A program made the position numbers and the translations under genes. A DNA stretch of 64,000 nt from Salvelinus alpinus (taxonomy: Eukaryota; Chordata; Actinopteri; Salmoniformes; Salmonidae): assembly GCF_045679555.1 (NCBI RefSeq), contig NC_092094.1, positions 19,553,905-19,617,904 of the forward strand, read 5' to 3'. The notes under the pieces were generated by a model. It did not search any database and was not told the origin of the DNA. It was given only the letters and a program-made list of their open reading frames with translations. This document shows, in pieces, positions 42,049 through 61,764 of this stretch. How positions within the stretch are numbered: position 1 is the first letter of the stretch; every line of letters begins with the position of its first letter.

Positions 42049-42196
42049 ATGAGTTGTAAAAAAAAATATTGTTGTAGTCAAAATGTCTGTCTGCAAGACT
42101 GATCCATGCATGCTGAGACAGAAGAGGGATATATATATATATAAAATGCTATGTTCATAACCAAGAGGGAAGATGGTATTTACCATATACATTTTA

Positions 42197-42232
42197 GTCC
42201 CTTTAGCAGACGCTTATATCCAGAGCGACTTC
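42197..42232. repeat. Short fish SINE-like core
   Basis: CCTTTAGCAGACGCTTATAT followed by CCAGAGCGACTT is a widespread teleost repeat core. Boundaries beyond it are not visible. Confidence 0.45.
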
Positions 42233-42517
42233 CATGAGCAATTAACCTGTGAGCAACTAGCCTGTGAAACATCCACTTGAACGCCCCTCTAACTGGTAAT
42301 TACTAGTGGGAAACTAGTCTATTGTCCCTGGGCTCCGACTTCGCCCACATGCTGACCTCACCTTCTTAGGAAATTACCTCTAACAGCATGTTCGGCAGTT
42401 AAACAAAACATTCTTTATAAAAAGCTGTGTTAATATTTTGTTTACTATAATTTGTTCCCAAACATGATAGCTGCACGTTTAGTTCATGGTTGACAGACAC
42501 AGCTTGTTGGCCATTAG

Positions 42518-42633
42518 CCAATCGGATTTTTTCAACGAGTTCAATGCACTTGAATGCATTCAGCTGGTAATTACCACTCCCACTTGGTTGTGAACAGCAG
42601 CATAGGTATCCGAATGTCGGGTAGCTTAGCAAC
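42518..42633 (+). promoter_or_regulatory. Candidate ribc2 promoter: CCAAT box and RFX X-box
   Basis: A CCAAT box (AGCCAATCGG) lies at 42518-42522 and GTAGCTTAGCAAC at 42621-42633, matching the RFX X-box layout GTNRCC-spacer-RGYAAC at all but one position, 76 bp before the start codon. RFX factors control many ciliary genes, so this fits the product. Confidence 0.5.
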
Positions 42634-42708
42634 GGATATGTTTGCAGAGGGCATTCTAGCCCTGGTCATTTGATTCTCACCACAGCGAGACTAAGGGAAG
42701 ATTGGAAA

Positions 42709-45700
42709 ATGTACAATGCTGAATTACTTTCGGACCGCATTGCTACGGCTAGTTTGGAGAGGAGGCGTAATCGAGAGATGCAACGTCAAGATAGGATTTT
42801 CAATGCTAAAGTTAGAACGATTGGGGTAAGTTTCTGTCTTTTCCAGCGATTGGCGTTTAGTTTTTTCGCTCACCAAGCTATGAGTTTTTGTATGGTCATA
42901 TGAATGTCGAATTTGGTCAACAAAAAATGTAATGGCTTATTTGCTACGTGAGGCTTATTTGATCTACTGTAGGTTTTTACGAGTGTACTGATACGTAGGA
43001 CACGTGACATCCCGGCAACTTTGAGAACTATCAGTGTTGCCAACTCCTCAGTAAGGAAAGTTGGCTGTCCTAGAAGTCGCTAAATGACGTCATCACAATT
43101 TGCATAATTGGCCATGTGCATGTAATTGTGATGGACTCTGTAGGAGAGAGGAATAACGTAGTGGGAGAGAAAGTGAGTAAAAAACTACAAATGAACTTTC
43201 TTCTGTCGATTCTTTTTTTTTTATGTCACAATTCCAACCCTCCTTTATCCAGGCTTGGGACCGGCAAAAGTGACCCAAAAGAGACACTCTGACAGAGTTA
43301 CTTAGTATTTTTAGTTTGTTTTTTAGTTGTTTTTTTTTACATTTACATCCCGCCCTGAATGTAAGCCAGGGTGGGATCAGCCAGCGGCGGCTTCCCGCAT
43401 GCGCGATTCATTTGCAGTCTGGACGCGGAGGGGTGAACATCTCCTGCTCTGACTGCAGCTGGGAGGGACTGCTTTGTGAGGACTGGGCTGCCTGTGAGTG
43501 CTTTGGGACTGGGGTGGGGCCCACGGCAGCACCCGCTGCTCGTTGAGAAGAGTAAGAACAATACGTGCTTTCACGTCAGAGTCTCCAATAACGCTAGATT
43601 TGTCGCTAGTTGCTTTTTTGAAAATGTGTCGCTAGAGGGGTGTGAATACTCGCTAAATATAGCGACAAAGTCACTAAGTTGGCAACACTGCTCTATATCA
43701 GAGTTGTTCCTGTTGTTCACCCACGTATCTGCCCTCTCATTGGCTAGAATGGCACCACCTGACTGCCTTCCATTTTTGAAGACTTATTTTCATTGTTATA
43801 GCGACCACTTAAGTATCTGGTCTGGTCAATATAATGGATAATCTGTGTTGCAACTGTAACCGGCTGTGACATCACAACACTCATGTTAATTCAGTTGTGA
43901 AGACATGTTTGTCACACTTTTCTGTTCCTCACAGATAGATAAAGAGGCTCTTGATTCCCAAGTGAATGAAAGAAAGAAAAAAGAACAGGCAGAGGCAGAG
44001 TCACTTAAAGCATATGGTAAGTGCAATAAAATACAGAATGGGAGTCCTGACAGCTCTATATAAGCTTCCATACATACAGTAAGCTTCAATGCAACTAAGG
44101 TTTTATTGATCCAATCTGTTAGCTAGTGTCATATGTCGCTGGAATGCATGCCCTCTAGCTGCAGATGCAGTGCGCAACGACAAGGCCGCTTGTCTACTTG
44201 ATCAATGCCAACTTAAGGATGAGCGTCTGCTGCAGGGAGGCATAGAGGACTTCCGATTGAACTTCCAGCCGCGGTGGAGTCGGCGAGAGTATGACTTGAG
44301 CAACCCAGACAAAATTAGAGGTCAGGAGGGGATCCAGATGCTGCCGGGGCTGGTGGGTGAGGACCCAGACAGCCAGGGGAGGCTGAAGAAGCAGCAGGAG
44401 CAGCTCAGAGAGTGGTCCGTCCAGCAGCAGCATGAGCTGGCCACAGCGCGACACCAGCAGAGACAGGAAGGTAGGCTACAACCCAACACAACCTGTCCTG
44501 ATGCTAGACACTGATACACTCACTGCCTCCTCTCAAAACAATCTCTGTCCCTGCCTCACCCTTGCAGAGCAGCAGTATGACCAGGACAGAGTGGACCTGG
44601 ACAACAAAGCTCTCCAGCTCCAAAAAATTGAGGAGGAGAGGAGGAGAACCGTAGCCCTCGCTACAAAGAATTTCAATCTGACAAAGGTGAGTCATTATAC
44701 TTTACCTGGTGCTTAACCAGTTGTGGTTGTCAAACTGGCAAAGGTAAGTCATTAGGATTGATAGTACTATCTGGCACTGAATCTAACCATGCGTGGTGTG
44801 ATTCCTGTGATTTGTATATGGGAGAACAGAATGTAATTCTGTCAACATGTCAACTGTGTCATATTTTGTCTGTCTGTTCCCAGGCAGCAGAGAATGCAGA
44901 GAAGTGGTGGAAGGAGTGGCAGCAGCAGGAGGAGGACAACAGGACAGACATCCTGAACCAGCTGCAGGGGGAGCTGCTGCGTGAGAGCCATGAGCAAGGC
45001 ATCAGTGTGCCAGGTCTGCCCCGCCTCAGGCCCGACAGCTACAAGGGCCTCACAGACGAGCAGCTGCGGCACATCATCAACTGCCAGCAGCAACAGATAG
45101 ATGAGAAGAGGGTACATCTACATTGTTTACTTTGAGCAGAGATGTTTTCATTGCAGTATGTTGCACGCTCCATCTTCTGAAAGAGGACAAAAAGCGAGCG
45201 TAGATCGCAACACCCACAAATAGTGTTAACCTTCTCTTCATGTTTGGTTGTGCAGAGAATTCAGGCTGAGCAGCAGCAGGAGGAGCTCCAGCAGGACCGG
45301 TTCCGTGTGGCCTCGGCTCGAACCGCCCTACTAATGGAGAGACAGCAGGCCCGCATCAACAAGCAGCTCCGTCGCACCCAGGATAACACCAACGCACAGC
45401 TGGCTGAGGCCCACCATGAACAGTAAGACACTTTCCATATGTTAAGGTTCAGACACATGGACGCAGCTGTATACTTTTCGCTTCATTACCGTACAGCATC
45501 ATTGTTTGTCACACATTCTTTTGAAAATATTTTCTTTAACACTTCTGTGCTCAGAAATAATTAAATTGTGCAGAAGAAACTGATCAACACAGTTAATGGA
45601 CACACAAATTATCAACTAGGAGCTCAATTCAATTCGTTTTGCGGAAGATCCGCGTTATCGTTCGATTGAAATTTCAAAGACAATGTTCCCTAGTCCACAG

Positions 45701-45967
45701 ACTTCATTCAGCGTTAAAATGTAAAGGTAATTTGCGATTGAGCAGACATATGCAATATTTACCGTGATCCGGATTGAATCCAGCCCTAGAGCTTGTTGAC
45801 CTGCCCATAGCACTGCATAGACGACATATCAAATGCCTACAGTTTTGTTCTTGATATCAGTTATAGACCAATGCATTCTTCTCTTCAGGAAAAAGTATTT
45901 GGAGAAGGTGTACACTAACATCCCAGATGACAGTTACTTCTCCCAGTTCAACACCAGCAGTCGATAA
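42709..45967 (+). CDS. ribc2: RIBC2, RIB43A-type ciliary microtubule inner protein
   Basis: Seven exons: 42709-42825, 43935-44016, 44159-44470, 44568-44686, 44884-45111, 45256-45422, 45889-45967 (TAA); 367 aa, near the human length (377). The protein is almost wholly charged and coiled-coil-prone. It shows family blocks SLERRRNREMQRQDRIFNAK, VRTIG, EYDLSNPDK, LGEDP-like VGEDPDSQGR, REWSVQQQHE and GLTDEQLRHIINCQQQQ. RIB43A proteins line the lumen of axonemal doublet microtubules and stabilise motile cilia and sperm tails. The start is the first ATG in frame with the conserved N-terminus. A short upstream frame (ATG at 42614, stop at 42671) could dampen translation. Intron 1 carries a 658-bp element. 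ADA2 converges on it, with 862 bp between the stops. Confidence 0.92.
43033..43690. mobile_element. Non-autonomous transposon with CAGTGTTGCCAACT ends, ribc2 intron 1
   Basis: The left end CAGTGTTGCCAACTCC and right end AAGTTGGCAACACTG are inverted repeats; inside, GTCGCTAAATGACGTCATC near the left and CTCGCTAAATATAGCGAC near the right continue the similarity to known salmonid copies. No transposase. It interrupts the dispersed repeat shared with 19720-19960. Superfamily uncertain, hAT-like ends. Confidence 0.7.
45622..45790. mobile_element. MITE-like repeat in ribc2 intron 6
   Basis: GCTCAATTCAATTCG at the left and GGATTGAATCCAGCCCTA at the right are imperfect inverted ends of a sequence I recognise as frequent in salmonids. 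No coding content. Confidence 0.5.
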
Positions 45968-46829
45968 AGGATGCCTTACTCTGCCATGCATTATTAGACT
46001 ATTATAGAGAAATGTTTCTTGTATTAAAAAGTGATCATTTAGATAAATGATTTGTAACAAAGGAAAAATGAACAATTCTGATGTTTTCCTTCCCTTAATT
46101 CAAAACTATTTCACAACAAAAAAAATACAATCAGAAGTCTTCATAGAAAAGTGTGTCTATGAATAAGGCATTGCCTACTGTTCTGCATGCATTTGTCATA
46201 ACGTGTCCCTTGTTAAAATAAGAGTATCTGTATAATGAATTAAATCTGTACAAAACAAATGCACATTACCAGCATAAAATGCTATTAAAGAAATCAGACT
46301 AGCTGGTCAGTTCATTCAGTGTAAGCCTTTTCTCAGTGCTCTATTACCATTGAATTCACAATTACAGTGCAAATACAATTCTCTGCAACTGAAATAATAA
46401 TGATCAAATGCCTTTGTGTGAAAAAACAGCTTCCTTCATGACTCCTTGACTAGTGAACTCAACTTCTGTCAGGGGCCTCCATTTTGTAGGAGTTGACAGC
46501 AGTGTGGTCTCCTGATTTGATTTCTTACAGGAGTGTTATACACACCCTATCCATGTGAGGGCGATATGAACTTGTTCTCTTTTTCCTTCTCAACCCTAAT
46601 TTGCCAAAATGTCTACAGCTTCTTAGGCAAAGAAAAAGACCAAAAATTATGTTTCAATAACACCTACATCCCTTGTCTGAATTTTGAACAACATTTCCAA
46701 TTGTGTGTCCATTTGGTACCAGCATGCCAAATCTCATTCCCTTCCTATGGGGCACAAGCAACAGGCTCACAGACTGGGGTGATCCCACTGTCAGTGTCCG
46801 AATGACCACTCCTCTGCCCCAACAGGACT
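45968..46829. other. Convergent 3' region between ribc2 and ada2
   Basis: Both genes end here. ATTAAA-type signals for ribc2 occur near 46023 and 46286. No other gene seen; short frames at 46533-46805 are shadows of the last ada2 exon and UTR. Confidence 0.45.
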
Positions 46830-51745
<4,916 letters not shown>

Positions 51746-53484
51746 GGTGAAGGTGTGGCTAATCAATGTTGGTCAACACTGAATAGATAGGCTTGAAGGA
51801 GAAAGAAACGTGATAAGACAAACTCATCTAGTGGGAAAATAGGTTCAACAGAGCTTGGTTTTTAGTGTAAGCCTACTGCACCTGTTTACAGAACATAGGA
51901 TAGAAATCAATGCTCTTTCCACTTCTTCATTATTACTTTCTTATCCTTGCTTCCTCCGAAATTTAGTTTCTCTTGAAACAAACAAAAAATGTCCAGTTCA
52001 GCCAATAGCTTAAGAGGTCTATTTCCCATATTTTCTATGAATATGATTTAATATGTATATTTAGAGGATAGGGTCTTCAGGATGTCATACTGACAGGCTG
52101 CATTTAGATCTGAATTTGATACATAAATGCACAATTCATTTATTTGATATAGTTTTGTCCGCAATTGCAGTATTTATCTGTAAGTAGGCTAGTTGAGTGC
52201 ACCATGGTGGACGTGGACAAAGAGAGTAGCACCACCACCAGCTGTCGGTGTCAACAAACCCGCTTTGTGATTCACGGATTATGTAGTTTCCTTGTTGTGA
52301 ATACGTTTGATGCCTAATAGTGTTTTTGTTAGTTTGCAGTTATGATCAAGATATTTAAACGAATACATACTTTTTATAAACCTGACATATTGCCTGCTTC
52401 AGCCGGTCGCCTATTATGTTGTTCAGTTTAAAGGGCTACGCGAACGTTTGACGCGTTGGCGATTTCAGTGTATCTACAATGTAACAGCAATGTATCTAAC
52501 AACAATGTAACATTTGGTAAACGTTAAAGTGGTGTGTGTGCCTCAAGCCTGCAATTCTAAAGTGTAACAAAGTAACAGCTGCACGTTCACACTGAACGCT
52601 GAATACATTGATAATAGCATACATGTTTTGCCAGTGTTATGAACATGAATTGTTATTAAAACGAGTATCTCACCACTGAACAAACCTGTCCGTGAAAGTG
52701 AAGTGATGAATAGGTACTCCTATATTGCTCTATACTATAACAACAACTGTTACAATTGCTGTTTTTCAGTTCTGTAGCCTGAAAGTGTAATGCCGCGTTC
52801 ATGTATTAGTCGGAGATAGGAATCTCGAAAATGTCTGACTTGCTAACAGGATAAACGAGTATCACATGAACGCAGCATTACTCTTACTCACTTCCTAAAA
52901 CAGTGGTACACGTCATATCCCCCCAGTGGTTGACTTGGGATGGAAGAAGTGCAGGACCTGTTCTCCAAGTCGGTCCATTAGACTATGTTCACCGAATTCA
53001 CAAGTGACATTATGCTATAGAGACTTCTGATTATTCACTGTTAACGGTTTGTAAACATTTTCCATTACTTTTAACCAAATTTTCATTACTATTTTTTATT
53101 GCCTACTTGAAACGTAAGCCTTATTGACACTGGAAAGCTGCTGTGTCTGATCCCATGTAGACCTACCACCTTCTGCCGTTGTGCCCTTGATCAAGGCATT
53201 TAGCCCCCCACATAGAACCGCACGTTTAGTCACAGGTTGTCAACCCTCCACCTGGAGACCTCCTGGGTGTGCAGGCATGGCTTTTTCAACATTGCAACCA
53301 AATACTTTTGTCTTTATACAATTATTCCTTCATTAAATAAATAAGAGTTCAAATGTCGCAATTACATGGCTACTGTTTAATAGAGGGGAATCGCATCTTT
53401 CCAACGGGTGCAGATTTATTTCGACTTTACAGTGCCGGTGGAAAGGCAACGACGAAATGAATGCTTAGTTAGCTATAGTTAACG
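51746..53484. other. Upstream region of ada2
   Basis: Promoter and intergenic DNA. A palindromic element lies at about 52790-52885, with arms AATGCCGCGTTCATGT and ACATGAACGCAGCATTA. No gene or clear TATA box recognised. Confidence 0.4.
52790..52885. mobile_element. Small fold-back MITE upstream of ada2
   Basis: The arms AATGCCGCGTTCATGTATTA and CACATGAACGCAGCATTA form a hairpin with the related inner segments AGTCGGAGATA and ACGAGTATC. About 95 bp, no coding content. Confidence 0.55.
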
Positions 53485-54406
53485 AGCGAGCTAACTGCTA
53501 CAAATTATGTTTCGAATTGGTGATGTAGTTAGTCTGTCTGTCATTATTTTATACATGCTGCTGAAATGCCACGTTCTCTCTCCTCGGGCAACGGCCCACT
53601 CGCACTGGCGCACACACACAGCACCATAGACATGCACTGAATAGCTCCTGAGTGCATAACTCCTGAGTGACGCAGTGCTAAGGCACTGCATTTCAGTGCA
53701 AGAGGCGTCACTACAGTCCCTGGTTCGAATCCAGACTGTACCACATCCGGCCGTGATTGGGAGTCCCATACACTAAAAAGAAAAGGTTCCTGGAGTATCG
53801 TTTAGGGATTCTTCAAATTGAAACTGTGGGGGAACCCCTGTAAGTTCTCCAAAGAACCCCTTTTAATGGATCCTCGAAGAACCTTTTGAATAACCTTTCT
53901 GGGTTACGTTTTTAACTACCCCCCTCCCCTATTAATAACAATAACCCTAATATTTTAGTTCTCAGTGTTTATTAGGATTTTAGTGGCATAGCAGAATAAA
54001 AAAATCTAAATATGAGGTAAACTCTGAGCAGAGCCCTAAGTCCAATGGGTATATCCTTTGGCATGTTGACATTAATGTGTTGATATTCTCCGTATCCATA
54101 GCCATAATGATTTTGCAGTGCATGGTGATCGAACAGGTTTCCTGTTATATTCATCAGAGGTGTTGGGAGGGCGAAGTCTGTGAATCCATTTTTTTTTTAA
54201 TTATACAGATGATTAACAAAATATGCACACAATACTATTCATACCTTGATTTTTGTGGTGAATGTGAATGAAAAAAACTGTTTTGATAATGGTTTTCATA
54301 CACATACCTTGTCCATAATGTAGAGGCCTATGGGATATTCATTGAAGAGGTAAGGGAGGAGGATGGTAAATGTGATCTGCATAACATACCAATAGCAATT
54401 GACATA

Positions 54407-56480
<2,074 letters not shown>

Positions 56481-57341
56481 TATCTTTGTATGCCTCCTTG
56501 TCTGTATACCTGCAGACACAGACACAAAAGTGAGCAGTTCAGTCATCTGCTTGCAATACATATAGCCTTCAACATACTCTTACCTCTTTGTTGATTGGTA
56601 TACATTGAAATGTGTCCATTTTCTGTTTTAGAAAGATTGGCACAAATATGAAAAGATCGATGGTATTATCATGAAACAATATCAATTTAGATCATTCAAG
56701 GGACAAACCTAAAATTGAGGAGATCTTAACATTTTTCAGTTAAGTGCCTGCAACCTGCTGTTCTTTCAAATCAAAATGTTTCAATTGGGCAGTTAGGTTC
56801 CTGCAAGAACCCCCATCAACTAAGGAGGTTCCTCGATGAACCCCACCTCGGGTTCTTGGAAGAAACTTTTGGGGGGAATTTTCAGTGCCAAGAACCCAAA
56901 GGTTCTTCGAAGAACTTTGAGGCTCTTAGAAGAACCCTTGTTGAACCCCTAATTTTTAGAGTGTAGGGTGGTGCATAATTGGCCCAGCGTCGTCCGGGTT
57001 TGGCCAGGGTAGGCCGTCATTGTAAATAAGAATTTGTTATCAACTGACTTGTCTAGTTAAATAAAGGTTAAATACATTTAAAAAAAATATCCGCCGGATA
57101 TTGGGGCGCAGATATTGGGGCGCAGGAAACACCCCAAAGAAAAGAAATTGCAGCACCCCCAAACTACTTCCGGCGGCTATGCTTTCAGTGCATGTCTGTG
57201 GTGCTGTGTGGTGTGTGCCAGTGCGAATGGGATGTTGCCCGGGGAGAGAGAGCGTGGCATTTCAGCAGAAGGTATAAAACAATGACAGACAGACTAATTA
57301 CATCACCAATTCGAAACATAACTTGTAGCAGTTATCTCGCT

Positions 57342-57452
57342 AGGGGAGGACGGCTCATGATAACAGAATGGGATCAATGGAATGGAATCAACCACATGGG
57401 AACGACGTTTAATTCCATTCCATTTACTCCATTCCAGCCATTATTATCCACT
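57342..57452. mobile_element. Partial hAT-type MITE
   Basis: GGGGAGGACGGCTCATGATA followed by GAATGGAATCAACCACATGG and CTCCATTCCAGCCATTATTA matches the core of the MITE at 51156-51323, in inverted sense at its left end. The outer CAGTGGAGG end is absent, so it is truncated where it meets the fold-back arm. Confidence 0.55.
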
Positions 57453-57464
57453 GACATATATACA

Positions 57465-58925
57465 CAGTGCATTCAGAACTTATTCAGACCCCTTGACTTT
57501 TTCACATTTTGTTACGTTACAGCCTTATTCTGAAGTAGATTCAATTAATTGTTTTACTCACCAATCTACACGCAATACCCCATAATGACATTTCTGCAAA
57601 TGTATATATAATAAAAAAAAAAGTTTCCATTGATCATCCTTGAGATGTTTCTACAACTTGGAGTCCACCTGTTGTAAATTCAATTGACTGGACAATATTT
57701 GGAAAGGCACACACCTGTCTATATAAGGTCCCACAGTTGACAGTACGTCAGAGCAAAAACCAAGCCTTGAGGTCGAAGGAATTGTCCGTAGAGTCCCGAG
57801 ACAGATGTGTCGAGGCACAGATCTGAGGAAGGGTACCAAACAATTTCTGCAGCATTGAAGGTCCCCAAGAATACAGTGGCCTCCATCATTCTTAAATGGG
57901 AGAAGTTTGGAACCACCAAGACTATTCCTAGAGCTGGCCGCCCGGCCAAACTGAGCAATCGAGGGAGAAGGGCCTTGGTCAGGGAGGTGACGAAGAACCC
58001 GATGCCCACTCTGACAGAGCTCCAGAGTGCCTCTGTGGAGATGGGGGAACCTTCCAGAAGGACAACCATCTCCGCAGCACTCCACCAATCAGGTCTTTGT
58101 GGTAGAGTGGCCAGACGGAAGCCACTCCTCAGTAAAAGGCACATGACAGCCTTCTTGTAGTTTGCCAAAAGTCACCTAAAGGACTCTTAGACCATGAGAA
58201 ACAAGATTTTCTTGTCTGATGAAACCAAGATTGAACTCTTGGCCTAAAAGCCAAGCTTCACATCTGGAGGAAACCTGGCACCATCCCTACGGTGAAGCAT
58301 GGTGGTGGCAGCATCATGCTGTGGGGATGTTTTCAGTGGCAAGGACTGGGAGACTAGTCAGGATCGAAGGAAAGATGAACGGAGCAAAAGTACAAAGACC
58401 CTTGATGAAAACCTGCTCCAGAGCGCTCAGGACCTCAGACTGGGGCGTAGGTTCACCTTCCAGCAGGACAACGACCTTAATCACACAGCTAAGACAGCAC
58501 AAAAGTGGCTTTGGGACAAGTCTCTGAATGTCCTTGAGTGGCCCAGCCAGAGCCCGGACTTGAACCTGATCAAACATCTCTGGGGACCTGAAAATAGCTG
58601 TGCAGCAACGGTCCCCATCCATCCTGACAGCGCTTGAAAGGATCTGCAGAGAAAATTGGGAGAAAATCCCCAAATACAGGTGTGCAAAGCTTGTAGCGTC
58701 ATACCCAAGAATACTCAAGGCTGTAATCGCTGCCAAAGTTGCTTCAAAGTACTGAGTAAAGGGTCTGAATATTTATGCAAATGTGTTTTTTTTGTATTTA
58801 TACATAAGCAAAAAAATCTAAAAACCTGCTTTTGCTTTGTCATTATGGAGTATTTTGTGTAGATTGAGGGGAAAATACCATTTAATCAGAATAAGGCCGT
58901 AAAGTAACAAAAGTCAAGGGTTCAG
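57465..58925 (+). mobile_element. Tc1-like transposon, second copy of the ada2-intron family
   Basis: The left end CAGTGCATTCAGAACTTATT matches the family at 49270-50863. Transposase pieces at 57807-58160 (AALKVPKNTVASIILKWEKF, RAGRPAKLSNRGRRALVREV) and 58299-58740 ([36 protein letters not shown]) lie in different frames. The DLNPIEHLW block reads DLNLIKHLW, losing the catalytic Glu. The right end is eroded near AAGTCAAGGGTTCAGATT. Confidence 0.85.
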
Positions 58926-59289
58926 ATTTTTTTTTTGCTGCTGGGTTTGGTCTACTTAGTTCATGGACTTTCCCTCTACTCAAATAGTTTTTGTTCTTTT
59001 TTAAGATTGGAGTGTCTTGCTTCCTCTTTCATCTCTGCTGACACTACACATGCCAGTTCTCATATGTGACTTAGCAGGGGTTAAATTAGGCTGCCAAATG
59101 AGATCCAAGCAGAGCTGAGCCCAGTACTTTTGGTTATGCAAATTTCACCAACAACAATATCCAATGAAAAATTGTCCAGATAAAATTTTGCTCAGCCAAA
59201 AAGCACTTTTAACCAACAGCAAAATCAGACCACCCCATAGATTACCTATTCAATTGGATCAGCTTGTGGCTGTGTGTATATATATATTT

Positions 59290-60693
59290 TTTAATTTCAG
59301 GACCCTGTCTTCGAAGATAATTTGTAAAAATCCAAATAACATCACAGGTCTTCATTGTAAAGGGTTTAAACACTGTTTCCCATGCCATAAACAATCAATG
59401 AACATGTACCTGTGGAACGGTCGTTAAGACACTAACAGCTTACAGACGGTAGGCAATTAAGGCCACAGTTATGAAAACTTAGGACACGAAAGAGGCCTTT
59501 CTACTGACTCTGAAAAACACCAAAAGAAAGATGCCCAGGGTCCCTGCTCATCTGTGTGAATGTGCCTTATGCCTCCTTGCAGCATGCCTGAGGACTGCAG
59601 ATGTGGCCAGGGCAATAAATTGCAACGTCTGTACTGTGAGACGCCGAGACAGGACGGACAGCTGATCATCCTCGCAGTGGCAGACCACGTGTAACAACAC
59701 CTGCACAGGATCGGTACATGCGAACATCACACCTGCGGGACAGGTACAGGATGGCAACAACAACTGCCTGAGTTACACCAGGAACGCACAATCCCTCCAT
59801 CAGTGCTCAGACTGTCCGCAATAGGCTGAGAGAGGCTGGACTAAGGGCTTGAAGGCCTGTTGTAAGGCAGGTCCTCACCAGATATCACCGGCAACAATGC
59901 CGCCTATGGGCACAAACCCACCGTCGCTGGACCAGACAGGACTGGCAAAAAGTGCTCTTCACTGACGAGTCGTGGTTTTGTCTCACCAGGCGTGATGGTC
60001 GGATTTGCGTTTATCGTCGAAGGAATGAGCGTTACACCGAGGCCTGTACTCTGGAGAGGGATCGATTTGGAGGTGGAGGGTCCGTCATGGTCTGGGGCGG
60101 TGTGTCACAGCAGGCAATCTCAACGCTTTGCGTTACAGGGAAGACATCCTCCTCCCTCATGTGGTACCCTTCCTGCAGGCTCATCCTGACATGACCCTCC
60201 AGCATGACAATGCCACCAGCGATACTGTTCGTTCTGTGTGTGATTTCCTGAAAGACAGGAATGTCAGTGTTCTGCCATGGCCAGCGAAGAGCCTGGATCT
60301 CAATCCCATTGAGCACGCCTGGGACCTGTTGGATCGGAGGGTTAGAGCTAGGGCCATTCCCCCCAGAAATGTCCTGGAACTTGCAGGTGCCTTGGTGGAA
60401 GAGTGGGGTAACATCTCACAGCAAGAACTTGCAAATCTGGTGCAGTCCATGAGGAGATGCATTGCAGTACTTAATGCAGCTGGTGGCCACACCAGATACT
60501 GACTGTCACTTTTGATTTTGGCCCCCCCTTTGTTCAGGGACACATTATTCAATTTCTGTTAGTCACATGTCTGTGGAACTTGTTCAGTTTATGTATCAAT
60601 TGTTGAATCTTATGTTCATACAAATATTTACACGTTAAGTTTGCTGAAAATAAACGCAGTTGACAGTGAGAGGACGTTTCTTTTTTTGCTGAG
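59290..60693 (+). mobile_element. Tc1-like transposon, plus strand
   Basis: The right end TTTCTTTTTTTGCTGAG followed by TA matches the start of the fragment at 37536; the left end is eroded around 59290. Transposase pieces include LFTDESWFCLTRRDGRICVY (first Asp), GGGSVMVWGGVSQQ, MTLQHDNATSDTVRSVCDFL (second Asp) and SLDLNPIEHAWDLLDRRVRA (Glu), ending AAGGHTRY at 60502. The catalytic half is in two overlapping frames, so a frameshift is present around 60130-60190. Confidence 0.85.
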
Positions 60694-60926
60694 TATATAC
60701 TTCATGTGATGTGACAAGCAGGTATAGTGACAGGTGGAAAGCCATTTCTTCAGCGATGTCCAGTGTAGGCCTACATACAGGTTCCATGTTAGTGGCTAAT
60801 GCTACTTCCGGACATTGCGCACAGCATTCAGACCAATTATGCTGATGCTATGCATTGGCCAATGAGAGGCTTTGAAGGCACCGGTTGGCCATATTGGCAC
60901 TCCCCAGAAGAAGCAGTCCTCCAAAG

Positions 60927-61117
60927 CAGGGTTTCCCATACCTGGTCCTGGGGCCCCCCCTGGGAGCACGTTTTGGTGTTTGCCCAAGCGCTACACAGCT
61001 GATTGAAATAACCAACTCAAGCTTTGATTATTTTAAAATCAGCTGTGTAGTGCTAGCTTGGGGAAAAAACTAAATGGGGCGGGGGGGGGGCAGGACAGGA
61101 CAGTTTGGGAAACCCTG
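60927..61117. mobile_element. Fold-back MITE, second copy
   Basis: The outer ends CAGGGTTTCCCATACCTGG and AGTTTGGGAAACCCTG are inverted repeats; the inner arms GCGCTACACAGCTGATT and AATCAGCTGTGTAGTGC match the 34826-34972 copy. The G-rich loop has a G10 run at 61081. Confidence 0.8.
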
Positions 61118-61764
61118 GTTTTGCTCACATAATTTAAAAGTATGCATTAAGGTGTTTGTAATAGAATAAACATGGCAAAAACTAAATATGGATTTCTATA
61201 GCGTCCAAAATAAAAACAATTACAATAGTGGGGAAATGCCAAGATGAAAGGCACGGTGGCTTCAAAACAGCAACCCTTCAGTCATCTAGTGTATACATAA
61301 AATCATTGGTTCAGACCATAGACATTAAAACCAGGTTCAGACCATGGGTAAACAGACTGCAAACTGATTGGCTGAACACGATACCCAACATCTGGAAGAA
61401 GCGTTAGCCACTAGCAAGGTGGTGGAAAATTGTGTTTTATTAAGACAGTATGCATCATTTTCCAAATTTTCACAAAAATCTAGTTGAGGAAAACGGACAC
61501 CGTTGCAGCCTAAATGAAGGATGTTATGTACGAGCCGGGCGCCGGAGAACACAAGTGTATTACAGGCTGGGCAGATTACAGTTGGACGTCAGATGACAAA
61601 CGACATCAGGAATAATAGCTCCATCGTGCAGACAGATCGGCTGCTCCTTGAAACGAAACTTACTTTGAAAGGCCTAAGCATCCATCAGTGACATCACCTA
61701 ACCCCCAGCTCTCCCATCCGTACCAAAGAAAAGAGAGAACAAGCAACATACTTAAAATCAGGAA
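61118..61764. other. Gene-free stretch
   Basis: No reading frame or recognised repeat end. Sequence around 61340-61640 is less AT-rich, but has no motif I can name. Confidence 0.35.

Noticed and set aside
53680-53750. tRNA-like B box (GGTTCGAATCC) as a tRNA gene
   Set aside because: It is the head of a SINE; no cloverleaf with a proper acceptor stem is evident and the body is SINE sequence.
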